Shown here: positions 52,787-62,470 of the stretch, one piece after another
Layout of the letters: the number at the start of each line of letters is the position of its first letter
Numbering within the stretch: position 1 is the first letter of the stretch
From: Gemmatimonadota bacterium
GTDB lineage: Bacteria > Gemmatimonadota > Gemmatimonadetes > Gemmatimonadales > GWC2-71-9
DNA: 64,000 nt
Assembly (NCBI GenBank): GCA_009692115.1
Contig: SHZU01000004.1
Location: 1 to 64,000 of the forward strand
Direction of reading: 5' to 3'
The notes under the pieces: model-generated
Told to the model about the DNA's origin: nothing
The model's input: only the letters and a program-made list of their open reading frames with translations
Database searches by the model: none
Position numbers and translations under genes: made by a program

Positions 52787-54370
52787 ATGACGACGGCCAT
52801 CGGCAAGATCACCTACACGACCACCAACGTCGACATGGAGGCGTTCCACCGCGAATTCGACCGAGCGCTCGGGACGATCCGGAGCCAGTTCGGCGGGTTC
52901 TATCCCTTGGTCATCGGCGGCGACCGGATCGAGGTTCGGCAGAACGCCATCGTCGATACCAGCCCGATCGATACCCGGACCGTGCTGGCGACGTTTTCCG
53001 CGGGAACGGCTGAGCACGTCGACCAAGCGGTGGCCAGCGCTAAACGGGCCCAGGTGGCGTGGGGCCGGATGCCCTGGCGCGACCGCCTGGTCATCATGCG
53101 CCGGGCCGCGGCGTTGATCCGGGAGCGCCGGTTTGCCTTGGCGGCCTTGATGAGCATCGAGGTCGGCAAGAACCGGATGGAATCGATCGGCGACGCCGAG
53201 GAAGGGGCGGATCTGATCGACTATTACGCCGATCAGATGGAGCAGGCCAACGGATTCGTCCGGCCGATGCACAATCTGACGCCGATCGAGCACAACACCG
53301 ACGTCCAGCGGCCGTATGGCGTGTTTGCCTGTATCGCGCCGTTCAATTTTCCGCTGGCCCTGTCCGCCGGGATGTCGGGCGCGGCGCTGATGGCCGGCAA
53401 TGCGGTGATCTTCAAGCCCGCCGAGGACACCTGCTGGACCGGCTATCAGTTGTACGAGATCTATCGCGATGCCGGCGTTCCCTCGGGGGTGATCAACTTC
53501 CTCACCGGCCACCGGGAAGACATCGGGGACGGGCTCTGGCAGCACCCGGGTGTGGACGGCGTGGTGTTCACCGGGTCGAAGCAAGTCGGGATGCGGATCT
53601 TCCACGGCCTGTCGAAGGACTTCGTCAAGCCGTGCTTGATGGAGCTCGGCGGCAAGAACGCCACCATCGTCATGCCTTCGGCCGATCTCGACGCGGCCGC
53701 CGAAGGGGCGATGAAGTCGGCCTTTGGACTCCAAGGGCAGAAGTGCAGCGCCACCTCCCGGGTGTATGTCCACCGCGAGGTGGCCGCGGCGTTCCTGGAA
53801 CGACTGGTGGCCCGGACGGAGCAAATCGTCATCGGCGATCCGACTGAGCGGCAGAACTGGTATGGCCCGGTCATCAACCCCCGGGGTTTGGAGCGGTACC
53901 TGGCCGTCGTCGCCGAGGCGCGGGCCACCGGTACCGTCTTGCTGGGCGGCAAACGGTTGACCGGCCCCGGGTTCGACCATGGGTACTACGTGGCCCCGAC
54001 CATCGCCACGCTGCCGCTCGAGAGCCGGCTCTTCTTCGACGAGTTTTTCCTGCCGTTCTTGGCGGTCGGCGAGGTCGACTCGCTTGAGCAGGCGGTGGCG
54101 GAGGCCAACGCGGCCGAGTATGGCCTGACGGCGGGGTTCTTCTCGAAAGAACCGGCGGAGGTCGAGCGGTTCCTCGACACGATCGAGGCCGGTGTCTGCT
54201 ACATCAACAAACGATCGGGTGCCACCACCGGGGCGTGGCCGGGGTCGCAGCCCTTTACCGGCTGGAAGGGGAGCGGGTCGTCCGGCAAAGGCGGCTGCGG
54301 GCCCTACTATCTCCAGCAGTTCATGCGGGAACAAAGTCGGACCATCATCGTCGAGCCGGCATCGGCGTGA
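52787..54370 (+). CDS. Aldehyde dehydrogenase (PruA/glutamate-semialdehyde dehydrogenase type)
   Basis: 527 residues. It oxidises an aldehyde with NAD(P). The catalytic glutamate is in MELGGKNATIV and the catalytic cysteine in GLQGQKCSAT; FNFPLALSAGMSGAALMAGN is the cofactor-adjacent segment typical of 1-pyrroline-5-carboxylate dehydrogenases. It sits between an aminotransferase and a TolB/CehA hydrolase, whose GTG overlaps its stop (54367-54370). The three genes could form a pathway: hydrolase releases an amine or amino acid, aminotransferase makes a semialdehyde, and this enzyme oxidises it. The pathway is inference. Confidence 0.9.
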   Translation: MTTAIGKITYTTTNVDMEAFHREFDRALGTIRSQFGGFYPLVIGGDRIEVRQNAIVDTSPIDTRTVLATFSAGTAEHVDQAVASAKRAQVAWGRMPWRDRLVIMRRAAALIRERRFALAALMSIEVGKNRMESIGDAEEGADLIDYYADQMEQANGFVRPMHNLTPIEHNTDVQRPYGVFACIAPFNFPLALSAGMSGAALMAGNAVIFKPAEDTCWTGYQLYEIYRDAGVPSGVINFLTGHREDIGDGLWQHPGVDGVVFTGSKQVGMRIFHGLSKDFVKPCLMELGGKNATIVMPSADLDAAAEGAMKSAFGLQGQKCSATSRVYVHREVAAAFLERLVARTEQIVIGDPTERQNWYGPVINPRGLERYLAVVAEARATGTVLLGGKRLTGPGFDHGYYVAPTIATLPLESRLFFDEFFLPFLAVGEVDSLEQAVAEANAAEYGLTAGFFSKEPAEVERFLDTIEAGVCYINKRSGATTGAWPGSQPFTGWKGSGSSGKGGCGPYYLQQFMREQSRTIIVEPASA

Positions 54371-56889
54371 CGACCCGCGCCCTGCTGATCGGGATCGTGG
54401 CGGGTGCAGCGGTGACGCCGCTCGCGGCCCAGCGTGAGACGGTCCTCAAACAAATCGCGGTTCCCCACAGCTATTACTTCCGCGAGATGTATCTCCCCCA
54501 GGTCACCACCGGCCCCGGGTGGGCGGCCTGGATGCCGGATGGCCGGTCGGTGGTCTACTCGATGGCCGGGACGCTCTGGCGGCAGACGTTAGGCAGCGAG
54601 ACCGCCACCCAGCTGACGGATGGACCGGGCTATGACTACCAGCCCGACGTCTCGCCCGACGGCCGCCGGGTGGTCTATTCGTCGTATCGGAACGATCAAG
54701 TGGAACTCCGGGTCCTCGACCTGACCACGGGGGCGGAGTCGCCGTTGGTCAGCAATCAGGCCGTCAACGTCGAACCCCGATGGTCGCCGGACGGATCGAA
54801 GGTGGTCTTCGTGTCGACCGCATTCGAAGGCCGCTGGCACGTCTTTACGCTGGAGGACGGCGCCGGGCGGGTGCCGGTCCGGATCACGACCGATCACGAC
54901 AGCGGACTCCCGCGGTACTACTACGGCCCGTTCGATCACTTCATCAGCCCGACTTGGTCGCCGGACGGGCGCGAACTCATTTTGGTTTCGAACGCGGGCC
55001 GGATCTGGGGTAGCGGCGGATTCTGGCGGATGGATGCCCGGCCCGGTGCCGTGCCCCGGCCGATCTGGTTCGAAGAAACCACCTGGAAGGGCCGGCCCGA
55101 TTGGTCCCGTGACGGGAAGCGGGTCGTCTACAGTTCCTATCTCGGCCGCCAGTGGAATCAGCTCTGGCTGATGACCGGCGAAGGCGGCGATCCATTTCAG
55201 TTGACGTACGGAAGCTTCGACGTCACCAATCCGCGCTGGTCGCCTGATGGGACCAAGATCGCGTTCATCAGCAACCGCACGGGAAATACGGCGCTCCAGG
55301 TGATCTCGGTGCCGGGCGGCGACATTACGACCGTGGCGGCCCGGATTCGGCGCTATCGGACCAATGCCGTGCCGCTCACGATTTCGGTCGTGGACAGAAC
55401 CGGCCGGCCGATAGCGGCCCGGGTTTCGGTCACCGGTCCGGACGGCCGGGGCCATTTTCCCGAGGATGCCTGGGCCCACGCCGACGACGGCTTCGACCGG
55501 GCCGATCGCCGGTTCGAGTTCACCTATTTCCATAGTGCCGGTTCCAGCCGACTCGATCTGCCTGCGGGCCGGTACATCGTGGAGACGACCAAGGGGCTCG
55601 AGTACGCTCGCGAGGTGGACACCGTCACGGTCACCGGCCGGCCCGCCGCTCATCGAGTCCGGCTCCGGCGGCTGATCGATTTCCCGGCTCAGGGATGGTA
55701 CAGCGGCGATCTCCACGCCCACATGAATTACGGCGGCCACTACCGGAACACGCCGGCGCGACTCCGATTCCAGGCCGAGGCCGAGGATCTGCACGTGGTA
55801 GAGAATCTGGTGGTGAACAAGGAGGCCCGGGTTCCGGACATCGAGTACTTCGGGGCCGCGCTTGATCCGGTGTCGACGGCCACCACCCTGATCAAGCACG
55901 ATCAGGAATACCACACCAGCTATTGGGGCCACTCCAGTCTGCTCGGCTTGACCCGGCATTTCGTGATGCCGGCCTATGCCGGCTATACCAATACCGCGGC
56001 CGCCAGCCTGTTTCCGCATAACACCAAGGTGTTCGAGGTGGCCCGATCCCAGGGCGGTATCACCGGCTACGTCCATCCGTTCGAATCGGTCCCCGACTTT
56101 TCCAAGGGTGAGATCACCACGATCGGATTTCCGGTCGATGCGGCGTTAGGTAAAATCGACTACCTCGAAATCGTCGGCTTCAGCGATCACTTGGCAACCG
56201 CCGAGATCTGGTACCGGCTGCTCAATACCGGGATCAAGCTTCCGGCGGGGGCCGGGACCGATGCGATGGCCAACTACGCGTCCCTCCGCGGCCCCGTCGG
56301 CATGGGGCGGGTGTTCGTCCAAAGCGGAACCCTCGACTACCGGCGCTGGCTTGCGGCCTTGAAGGCTGGCCGGACCATGGTCAGCAACGGCCCGCTGCTC
56401 ACCTTTACGCTGGGCGGACAGGCAATCGGGAGCACGTTTAAGCTGCCCGCGGGCCGCCACCGGCTCGTGGCCAGGTTGGCGCTCCGGTCGATCGTCGAGG
56501 TCGACTCCCTCCAGGTGATTCAAAACGGGCGGGTGGTGCACTCGGTCGATCTCGGTGCCTCCCGCACCTCCGCCGACGCCACCGTGAGCCTGACCGTGGA
56601 GCAGAGCAGTTGGTTCTCGGTCCGGGCGTTCTCGCGCCGGGCCCGCCATCCCACGCTCGACATCTATCCGTTCGGAACCACCAGCCCGATCTACGTCGAA
56701 GTGGGCGGGACCCCGATCTGGTCGGCGGCCGACGCCGGATACTTCCTCCAGTGGCTCGATCAGTTGGTTCCGCAAGTCGAGCGTCACCCCGGCTGGAATT
56801 CCGCAGCCGAACGAGATGAGGTCCTGGCCGACATCGCGCGGGCCCGGGCGGTCTTCAGTTCCCCTCCGGGCGGCGCCCGACGACCGTGA
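54367..56889 (+). CDS. Secreted TolB-propeller plus CehA/McbA-type metallohydrolase (copy 2)
   Basis: 840 residues: signal peptide from the GTG at 54367 (TTRALLIGIVAGAAVTPLAAQ), TolB-like propeller (about 45-320) with DVSPDGRRVVYSSYR, RWSPDGSKVVFVS and RWSPDGTKIAFISN, a small carboxypeptidase-regulatory-like sandwich (about 335-430, LTISVVDRTGRPIAARVSV), then the hydrolase domain with GDLHAHMNYGGHY, GYVHPFES and GTDAMANY. The extra sandwich domain is not seen in the copy at 35750-38185. The start overlaps the aldehyde dehydrogenase stop, and its own stop overlaps the next GTG (56886-56889). Confidence 0.83.
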   Translation: MTTRALLIGIVAGAAVTPLAAQRETVLKQIAVPHSYYFREMYLPQVTTGPGWAAWMPDGRSVVYSMAGTLWRQTLGSETATQLTDGPGYDYQPDVSPDGRRVVYSSYRNDQVELRVLDLTTGAESPLVSNQAVNVEPRWSPDGSKVVFVSTAFEGRWHVFTLEDGAGRVPVRITTDHDSGLPRYYYGPFDHFISPTWSPDGRELILVSNAGRIWGSGGFWRMDARPGAVPRPIWFEETTWKGRPDWSRDGKRVVYSSYLGRQWNQLWLMTGEGGDPFQLTYGSFDVTNPRWSPDGTKIAFISNRTGNTALQVISVPGGDITTVAARIRRYRTNAVPLTISVVDRTGRPIAARVSVTGPDGRGHFPEDAWAHADDGFDRADRRFEFTYFHSAGSSRLDLPAGRYIVETTKGLEYAREVDTVTVTGRPAAHRVRLRRLIDFPAQGWYSGDLHAHMNYGGHYRNTPARLRFQAEAEDLHVVENLVVNKEARVPDIEYFGAALDPVSTATTLIKHDQEYHTSYWGHSSLLGLTRHFVMPAYAGYTNTAAASLFPHNTKVFEVARSQGGITGYVHPFESVPDFSKGEITTIGFPVDAALGKIDYLEIVGFSDHLATAEIWYRLLNTGIKLPAGAGTDAMANYASLRGPVGMGRVFVQSGTLDYRRWLAALKAGRTMVSNGPLLTFTLGGQAIGSTFKLPAGRHRLVARLALRSIVEVDSLQVIQNGRVVHSVDLGASRTSADATVSLTVEQSSWFSVRAFSRRARHPTLDIYPFGTTSPIYVEVGGTPIWSAADAGYFLQWLDQLVPQVERHPGWNSAAERDEVLADIARARAVFSSPPGGARRP

Positions 56890-57653
56890 CGGTAGGCACG
56901 GTCAGCATCGCTCGCGGGCTGTCCAAGCTCGGGGTGTGCTCGCGTGCCGAGGGCGAACGATTGGTGGAGGCCGGGCGCGTCACCGTGGGCGGCCGGGTCG
57001 TTCGGGAGATCGGGCACCGGGTCCGGCCCGAAACCGACGTGATTGCCATCGATGGGGTGCGGGTCGGCCGGGTTGACCGGGTCTATCTGGCGCTCAACAA
57101 GCCTCGGGGATTGGTCACCACTCGCGACGACCCGGGAGGCCGCCCCACCATCTACCAGTGCCTGACCGACAACTCACTGCCGTTCGTCGGTCCGGTCGGC
57201 CGGCTCGATAAAGCCAGCGAGGGCCTCTTGCTGTTGACCAACGACACCCGGTGGTCGGCCCGGCTCCTCGATCCGGTCTCCCATGTCGACAAGACTTACC
57301 ACGTGCAAGTGCGCGGCCTGATCGATGAGACCGTGGTTGCGGCCGTGGCGGCGGGTGTCGTCGAGCGGGCCTCCGGCGAACGGCTCAGCGTGAAACAGGT
57401 CACGCTGCTTCGGGTTGGTTCGCGAAGCAGCGCTTGGCTCGAGATCGTTCTCGATGAAGGAAAGAACCGCCACATCCGGCGCCTGGTGACCGAGCTCGGG
57501 TTGGAAGTGCTTCGGTTGGTCCGGGTGGCGATCGGCCCCTTGGCGTTAGGCGCTTTGGCCAAGGGGGCCTGGCGGATGCTGACGACCGATGAAGTGCGGA
57601 GTCTCGCCGAGGCGGGTAGCGGCGTCAGCCCGCCACGACCCCCTGTTCGATAA
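56886..57653 (+). CDS. Pseudouridine synthase of the RsuA/RluB/RluE family
   Basis: 255 residues: N-terminal S4 RNA-binding domain (about 8-60: RGLSKLGVCSRAEGERLVEA) and a catalytic domain with the active-site aspartate in GPVGRLDKASEGLLLLTND (Asp about 103), and the late EGKNRHIRRL motif. It isomerises a specific uridine in rRNA to pseudouridine; which of the 16S or 23S targets cannot be told. The start is GTG 56886, overlapping the stop of the TolB/CehA gene, an unexpected housekeeping partner for a catabolic operon. It converges on the CoA-transferase gene with a 29-bp overlap. Confidence 0.93.
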   Translation: MTVGTVSIARGLSKLGVCSRAEGERLVEAGRVTVGGRVVREIGHRVRPETDVIAIDGVRVGRVDRVYLALNKPRGLVTTRDDPGGRPTIYQCLTDNSLPFVGPVGRLDKASEGLLLLTNDTRWSARLLDPVSHVDKTYHVQVRGLIDETVVAAVAAGVVERASGERLSVKQVTLLRVGSRSSAWLEIVLDEGKNRHIRRLVTELGLEVLRLVRVAIGPLALGALAKGAWRMLTTDEVRSLAEAGSGVSPPRPPVR

Positions 57654-58830
57654 GCCGGTCGATGTCGGCGCTGGACCGGCCGAGGAGTTCATGAAGGATG
57701 TCGCGGGTGTGTTGCCGGTGGAGTGGGGCGGGGGAACCCACCCGTCCGCTGGTTTCGCTGAACTTGATCGGCGCGCCGGTCACTTTGGTTGGGCCGGCGA
57801 CCGGATGGTCGACCGTGGGAAACATGTCCCGCTCGGCCGGCTGGGGATCAGCCGCCACCTCCGCCAAGGTGTTGACCAACGTGCATGGTACGCCGTGGCG
57901 GTCGAGGATCTCGAGCCACTCGGCGGCCGGCCGGCGCCGAAAAATCTCGGTGATCAGAGACTCCAGGACCGACCGGTTCTCGATCCGGAGCGCGTTGGTG
58001 CGAAACCGGGGATCGTCCGTGAGATCGGGGCGTCCGAGCGCCGGACCGAATGCCTGCCAGAGTTTCTCGCTCGCGACCGCGATGCCGATGGAGCGGTCCT
58101 GAGTCGGAAAGCAGGCGTAGGGAACAATGGTGCCGAAGGCGGTGCCCCTGGGGATTGGCGAGACTCCTGACCCGAACAGATTCGCGAATGACGACGCCAT
58201 CGCGGAGATCATCCCGTCGAGCATCGCGACGTCCACCTGTTGTCCCCGCCCGGTCTGGTCCCGGGTTCGAAGCGCCATCAGAACCCCGATCAACGCGAAC
58301 ATCCCAGCCGTCACGTCAGCCACCGAATGCCCGCAGCGTACCAAATCGCCGGCTTCGGTTCCGGTCATGCTGATCAGCCCCGAGGCGGCTTGGAGGATCA
58401 GGTCCATGGCCGGTCCGTCCCGCCGGGGCCCGGTCTGGCCGTAACCCGAGATCGAACAGTAGATCAGCCGCGGATTGATGATCCGGGCCGTATCGTAGCC
58501 GAGCCCGAAGCGGTCCATCGTGCCGGGCCGGAAGTTCTCGATCAGGATGTCGGCCTTAGCGATCAACTCGCGGCAGAGCTCGACGCCCCGGGGATCTTTG
58601 AGGTCGATCGCAATGGCCTCTTTCCCGGTGTTGATGCCCAGAAAAAACGACGCGTCGGCGCCGCTGAACGGAGGGCCCCAGGTCCGTCCCATGTCGGTGG
58701 TGTCGGTGCCTTCGACCTTGATGACCCGGGCGCCGTAGGTGGCCATCAGCATGGTGCAATACGGGCCGGCCAGAGCGTGACTCAGGTCGAGGACGAGCAG
58801 CCCGTCGAGGGGAAGCGGTGGCATGATCAC
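57625..58830 (-). CDS. Family III CoA transferase (CaiB/BaiF type)
   Basis: About 400 residues. It moves CoA between carboxylic acids; the family includes formyl-CoA, carnitine and succinyl-CoA-dependent members. The catalytic aspartate is in RRDGPAMDLILQA (about residue 142), with VLDLSHALAGPYCTMLMATY and NFRPGTMDRFGLGYD as the other conserved blocks. The start is either GTG 58830 or ATG 58824. TATCTT ends 8 nt before ATG 58824, so transcription probably begins within a base or two of the start codon. No partner thiolase or dehydrogenase is adjacent, so the acid substrate is unknown. Confidence 0.9.
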   Translation of the reverse strand: MIMPPLPLDGLLVLDLSHALAGPYCTMLMATYGARVIKVEGTDTTDMGRTWGPPFSGADASFFLGINTGKEAIAIDLKDPRGVELCRELIAKADILIENFRPGTMDRFGLGYDTARIINPRLIYCSISGYGQTGPRRDGPAMDLILQAASGLISMTGTEAGDLVRCGHSVADVTAGMFALIGVLMALRTRDQTGRGQQVDVAMLDGMISAMASSFANLFGSGVSPIPRGTAFGTIVPYACFPTQDRSIGIAVASEKLWQAFGPALGRPDLTDDPRFRTNALRIENRSVLESLITEIFRRRPAAEWLEILDRHGVPCTLVNTLAEVAADPQPAERDMFPTVDHPVAGPTKVTGAPIKFSETSGRVGSPAPLHRQHTRDILHELLGRSSADIDRLIEQGVVAG

Positions 58831-58832
58831 CT

Positions 58833-58838
58833 AAGATA
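58833..58838 (-). promoter_or_regulatory. Candidate -10 element of the CoA transferase gene
   Basis: TATCTT on the minus strand, 8 nt before ATG 58824 and 2 nt before GTG 58830. Confidence 0.4.
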
Positions 58839-58911
58839 CCGTTCGTCGCTTCAGCCGGGGAATCCCCGCCGGGGATGGTAGATTACCCGGTCCTTATTAT
58901 TCGGAGTTGCC

Positions 58912-60111
58912 ATGATCCGTCCCGGTGTTTCGATTGCCACCTTCGTTCTGGCCGGCTCGGCGCTCGCCGCCCAGCCGGGGTCCGGGAACCGGAGCGTGAC
59001 GATTCAGCCGGGTGAATCCTGCCCGCCGGGCATGACGGAGATCAGGCCGCGCAATTGTCAGGCTCCGACCCTCCCGTTGCCGAGCATCTTGGACTACCGG
59101 CCCCGGTCGACGTTGAAAGCGCCGGCGCACTCGGTTCCGAAGGCCAAGTATCCGGCCATCGACTTCCACGGCCACCCCACCAGCCAGCTCGGCAGCGCCG
59201 AGGAGCTCGTTCAGCTGGGGGCGGCGCTCGATGAGATCAACGTCCGGCTGATCGTGGCGGCCAATAACGTGACCGGCGAGAGTCTCAAGAAACAGGTCGC
59301 ACTGGTTCAGGCGTCGGCGGCGATGAAAGACCGGGTTCGTTTTCTGACTGGAATCGACCTCAGGAATGTTGGGCCGGGGTGGGCCGAGCGGGCGGTGGGG
59401 CAGCTCGAAGCGGACGTGGCCGCGGGTGCGGTGGGCATCGGTGAGGTTGGCAAGGGCTTCGGCCTCTCGTCCAAGAAGGCCGACGGGTCCCGTCTTGCCC
59501 TCAACGACTCGGCGCTCGATCCGATCTTTGAGACCGCGGCCCGGCTCAAGCTGCCGGTGTTCATTCACACCGCCGACCCAGAGGAGTTCTGGCAGCCCAT
59601 CGATTACCAGAACGAGCGCTGGCTCGAGCTCGCGTTGTTCTCGAGCCGTCGCTATTCGCCGGACGAGTTTCCGGCGTTCGAGCAACTGATGACGGAACGC
59701 GACAATCTGCTCCGGCGGCATCCGAAGACGACCTTCGTCATCGCCCATATGGGCTGGCATGCCAACGACCTTGGCCGGCTCGGGAAACTGATGGAGGAGC
59801 TCCCGAACGTGCACACCGAGGTCGGTGCGGTGCTCTACGACATCGGCCGACAGCCCCGGGCGGCCCACGACTTCTTCGTCAAGTTCCAGGATCGGATCTT
59901 GTTCGGCAAGGACAGTTTCCAACCCGAGGAGTATCCGTACTACTGGCGCGTCTTCGAAACCCGGGACGACTACTTCGACTACTATCGGCCGTACCACGCG
60001 ACTTGGAAACTCTACGGCATCGATCTGCCGGACGCCGTCTTGAAGAAAGTGTACTTTGCCAACGCGCTCCGGATCACCTCCCGGTTGCCACAGTCGGGTT
60101 GGCCGAAGTAA
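58912..60111 (+). CDS. Secreted amidohydrolase-2 family protein
   Basis: 399 residues with a signal peptide (about 1-20, FVLAGSALAAQP). The TIM-barrel metal motifs are AIDFHGHPTSQ (HxH), VFIHTADPEEF, FVIAHMGWHANDLG and a late FGKDSF aspartate. This is the metal-dependent hydrolase/decarboxylase branch (amidohydrolase 2). A short cysteine-containing segment (ESCPPGMTEIRPRNCQAP) precedes the barrel and may form a disulfide. GGAG lies 6 nt upstream of the start. Its TAA shares one base with the ATG of the next gene (60111), a D-aminoacylase-like lipoprotein, so the two are coupled. Confidence 0.87.
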   Translation: MIRPGVSIATFVLAGSALAAQPGSGNRSVTIQPGESCPPGMTEIRPRNCQAPTLPLPSILDYRPRSTLKAPAHSVPKAKYPAIDFHGHPTSQLGSAEELVQLGAALDEINVRLIVAANNVTGESLKKQVALVQASAAMKDRVRFLTGIDLRNVGPGWAERAVGQLEADVAAGAVGIGEVGKGFGLSSKKADGSRLALNDSALDPIFETAARLKLPVFIHTADPEEFWQPIDYQNERWLELALFSSRRYSPDEFPAFEQLMTERDNLLRRHPKTTFVIAHMGWHANDLGRLGKLMEELPNVHTEVGAVLYDIGRQPRAAHDFFVKFQDRILFGKDSFQPEEYPYYWRVFETRDDYFDYYRPYHATWKLYGIDLPDAVLKKVYFANALRITSRLPQSGWPK

Positions 60112-61574
60112 TGCGGGCCCCGAGTCCGGTCGGCCTATTACTGGCGGTGCTCGGGCTCAGCGGCTGCGTCCCGGAGCCCACCTATGACTTGGTGCTCGCC
60201 GGGGGCCGGGTCATGGATCCCGCGTCCGGCCTCGACTCGGTGCGCCACGTTGGAATCCTCGGCGACAGCATCGCCGCCATCTCAGCGAACCCGCTTCGGG
60301 GCACCCAGGTTGTCGATGTGGCCGGCTTGGTCGTCGCCCCCGGGTTCATCGACCTCCACGCCCACGGCCAGACCCAGGGCGACATGGAGATCCAGGCCCG
60401 GGACGGCGTCACCACGGCGCTCGACATGGAAGCGGGGGTCTTTCCGGTGGCCAAGTGGTATGCCTCCCGGGAGGGCAAGTCGCCCCTCAACTACGGAGCG
60501 ACGGTCGGGCACCGGGCCGTGCGGGTCTTCGTCTTTCACAACGGCCTCGAAGTGGGCCACGGCCCCACGAATCCCGGCGCCACCGCCGGCCTCGGCCCGC
60601 TCCCCGCCGGCGCCAACCAGCCGGCCACCGACGCAGAGATCGTGGCCCTCGAAGCCGCCCTCGGCCGGGGCCTTGACGAGGGAGCGTTAGGTGTCGGCTT
60701 TGGGGTCAATTACTCGCCGGGTGCCACCGCCGAGGAAATCGAGCGATCGTTCAAAGTGGCCGCGGATCGGGGGGCGGCGGTCTTCGTTCACACCCGGGCC
60801 TTTGGCATCGGGGCCATCCGCGAGGCCATCGGGGCCGCCCGGGCCGCGGGCGCCGGTCTCCACCTGGCTCACATCGGCAGCAGTTCGCTCGGCGATATCT
60901 CCGAGGCTCTCGCGCTGCTCGACTCGGTCCGCGTCGCCGGCCAGGATGTGACCACCGAGGTTTATCCCTACACCGCCGGGTCGACGCGGCTCGAGTCCGC
61001 GATGTTCAATCCCGGCTGGCAGAGCAACCTCCGGCTCGACTACGGCGATCTGGCCTGGCCGCTGACCGGGGAACGGCTGACCGCCGCGAGCTTCGAACGG
61101 TACCGCCGCCAAGGCGGCTGGGTCGTGATCCACATGATGAAGGAAGCAAACGTCGCGAAGGCCATCGCCCATCCGGGAATCATGATCGCGAGTGACGGGG
61201 TGCCGTTCGTGAACGAAACCGGCCATCCCCGCGGGGCCGGGACCTATGCCAGGATCCTCGGCCGGTACGTCCGGGAAAACCAAGCGCTCACCTTGATGGA
61301 TGCGCTGGCCCGGATGACCATCCTTCCCGCCCGCCGGCTCGAGGTCCGGGTGCCCGCCATGGCGCGGAAAGGCCGGCTGGCGGTCGGCGCCGATGCCGAC
61401 ATCACGATCTTCGACCCCGCCACCGTCGCCGACCGGGCCACCTTCGCCGAGCCGACCCTCCGTTCCGCCGGGATTCCGCATGTCCTGGTCAACGGTACTT
61501 TCGTGGTTCGCGACGGCCAGCTCGTAGCGAAGGCCATTCCGGGACGGCCGGTCCGAGCGCCACTCAAGCCCTAA
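60111..61574 (+). CDS. D-aminoacylase/dihydroorotase-like amidohydrolase, lipoprotein
   Basis: 487 residues. The start at 60111 gives a lipoprotein signal (SPVGLLLAVLGLSGC). The amidohydrolase core shows APGFIDLHAHGQTQ (HxH metal pair), AVFVHTRA, LHLAHIGSSS, and IASDGVPF (late aspartate), as in N-acyl-D-amino-acid deacylases. It would release D- or N-acyl-amino acids outside the cytoplasm, which suits the M55 and DDAH-like enzymes nearby. It is coupled to the upstream amidohydrolase and immediately followed by the truncated amidohydrolase remnant. Confidence 0.88.
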   Translation: MRAPSPVGLLLAVLGLSGCVPEPTYDLVLAGGRVMDPASGLDSVRHVGILGDSIAAISANPLRGTQVVDVAGLVVAPGFIDLHAHGQTQGDMEIQARDGVTTALDMEAGVFPVAKWYASREGKSPLNYGATVGHRAVRVFVFHNGLEVGHGPTNPGATAGLGPLPAGANQPATDAEIVALEAALGRGLDEGALGVGFGVNYSPGATAEEIERSFKVAADRGAAVFVHTRAFGIGAIREAIGAARAAGAGLHLAHIGSSSLGDISEALALLDSVRVAGQDVTTEVYPYTAGSTRLESAMFNPGWQSNLRLDYGDLAWPLTGERLTAASFERYRRQGGWVVIHMMKEANVAKAIAHPGIMIASDGVPFVNETGHPRGAGTYARILGRYVRENQALTLMDALARMTILPARRLEVRVPAMARKGRLAVGADADITIFDPATVADRATFAEPTLRSAGIPHVLVNGTFVVRDGQLVAKAIPGRPVRAPLKP

Positions 61575-61575
61575 G

Positions 61576-62470
61576 GTGGCCAATGCCGGGGCCACGCTCC
61601 GGGCTGGCTTCACGACCGTTCGCGATGTCGGGACCTACCGGGGCGGCATCGACGTCTCACTCTGGAATGCCATCGACCAGGGGCAGGTGCCGGGGCCGCG
61701 CATGGCGGTGGCCGGCCCCTGCGTGACCAAGCCCGGCGGCGGCGGGGAGGTGACCGGACCTCCGAACGGGGCTTTTGCCCCGCCGGAGTTCCGGCTCGGC
61801 GCGGCGGCAAGCCCCGAAGAGGTTCGGGCTCCGGTGGCCGAGATTCTGGGTCGGGGAGCCAATTTTATCAAGGTGATCGCCACCGGAGCCGTCCTGACGG
61901 TGGGCACCGATGTCGGCGCCATGGAGTGCTCCGAAGCCGCGCTCCGAGCCGGGGTCCGCTCGATCGAGCATGGATCGCTGCTCGATGACGAGGGCATTGC
62001 CCTGATGGCCGAGCGGGGCACCTGGTTGGTGGCCGACATTTACAACGGTGACTATATCAAGGTCATCGGCCGGCGGGACCATTGGCCCGAGGAAACCCTC
62101 CGGAAGAACGACGAAACCACGGAGACCCAGCGGGCCACCTCCCGGAAAGCGGTAGCGGCGGGCGTCAGAATCGGGTATGATGCCGACGTCGGCGGATATC
62201 CTCACGGGGAGAACGCCAAACAATTCCAGTACATGGTACGCTACGGCATGACTCCAATGCAGGCCATCCAGTCCGCGACCATCGAGGCCGCGCGACCGAT
62301 GGGGTGGGAGGAACGGGTCGGGTCGATGGCCGTCGGCAAGTGGGCCGATCTTGTTGCAGTCCGCGGGCATCCTATTCAAGACATTTCGATTCAAGACATT
62401 TCGACTCTCGAGCAGGTCGATATCGTCATCAAGGGTCGGTCAATCCCTCGAAACGGGGAAACAAGCGATG
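61576..62470 (+). pseudogene. Truncated imidazolonepropionase-like amidohydrolase with internal deletion
   Basis: The frame opens 2 bp after the preceding stop with GATLRAGFTTVRDVGTYRGG, the part of an Xaa-Pro dipeptidase/imidazolonepropionase-like protein that normally follows the N-terminal HxH metal motif; that first part is gone. Between IATGAVLTVGTDVGAMECSE and AALRAGVRSIEHGSLLDD about 25 residues, including the conserved AHAHG metal histidines, are missing. A 15-bp tandem duplication (62374-62403) repeats QDISI near the end. The late part (GIRIGYDADV-type and GKWADLVAVRG) is intact. Three separate losses of essential parts make it non-functional as an enzyme. Confidence 0.75.
62374..62403. 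repeat. 15-bp tandem duplication in the amidohydrolase remnant
   Basis: ATTCAAGACATTTCG occurs twice head to tail, duplicating five codons. Confidence 0.9.
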
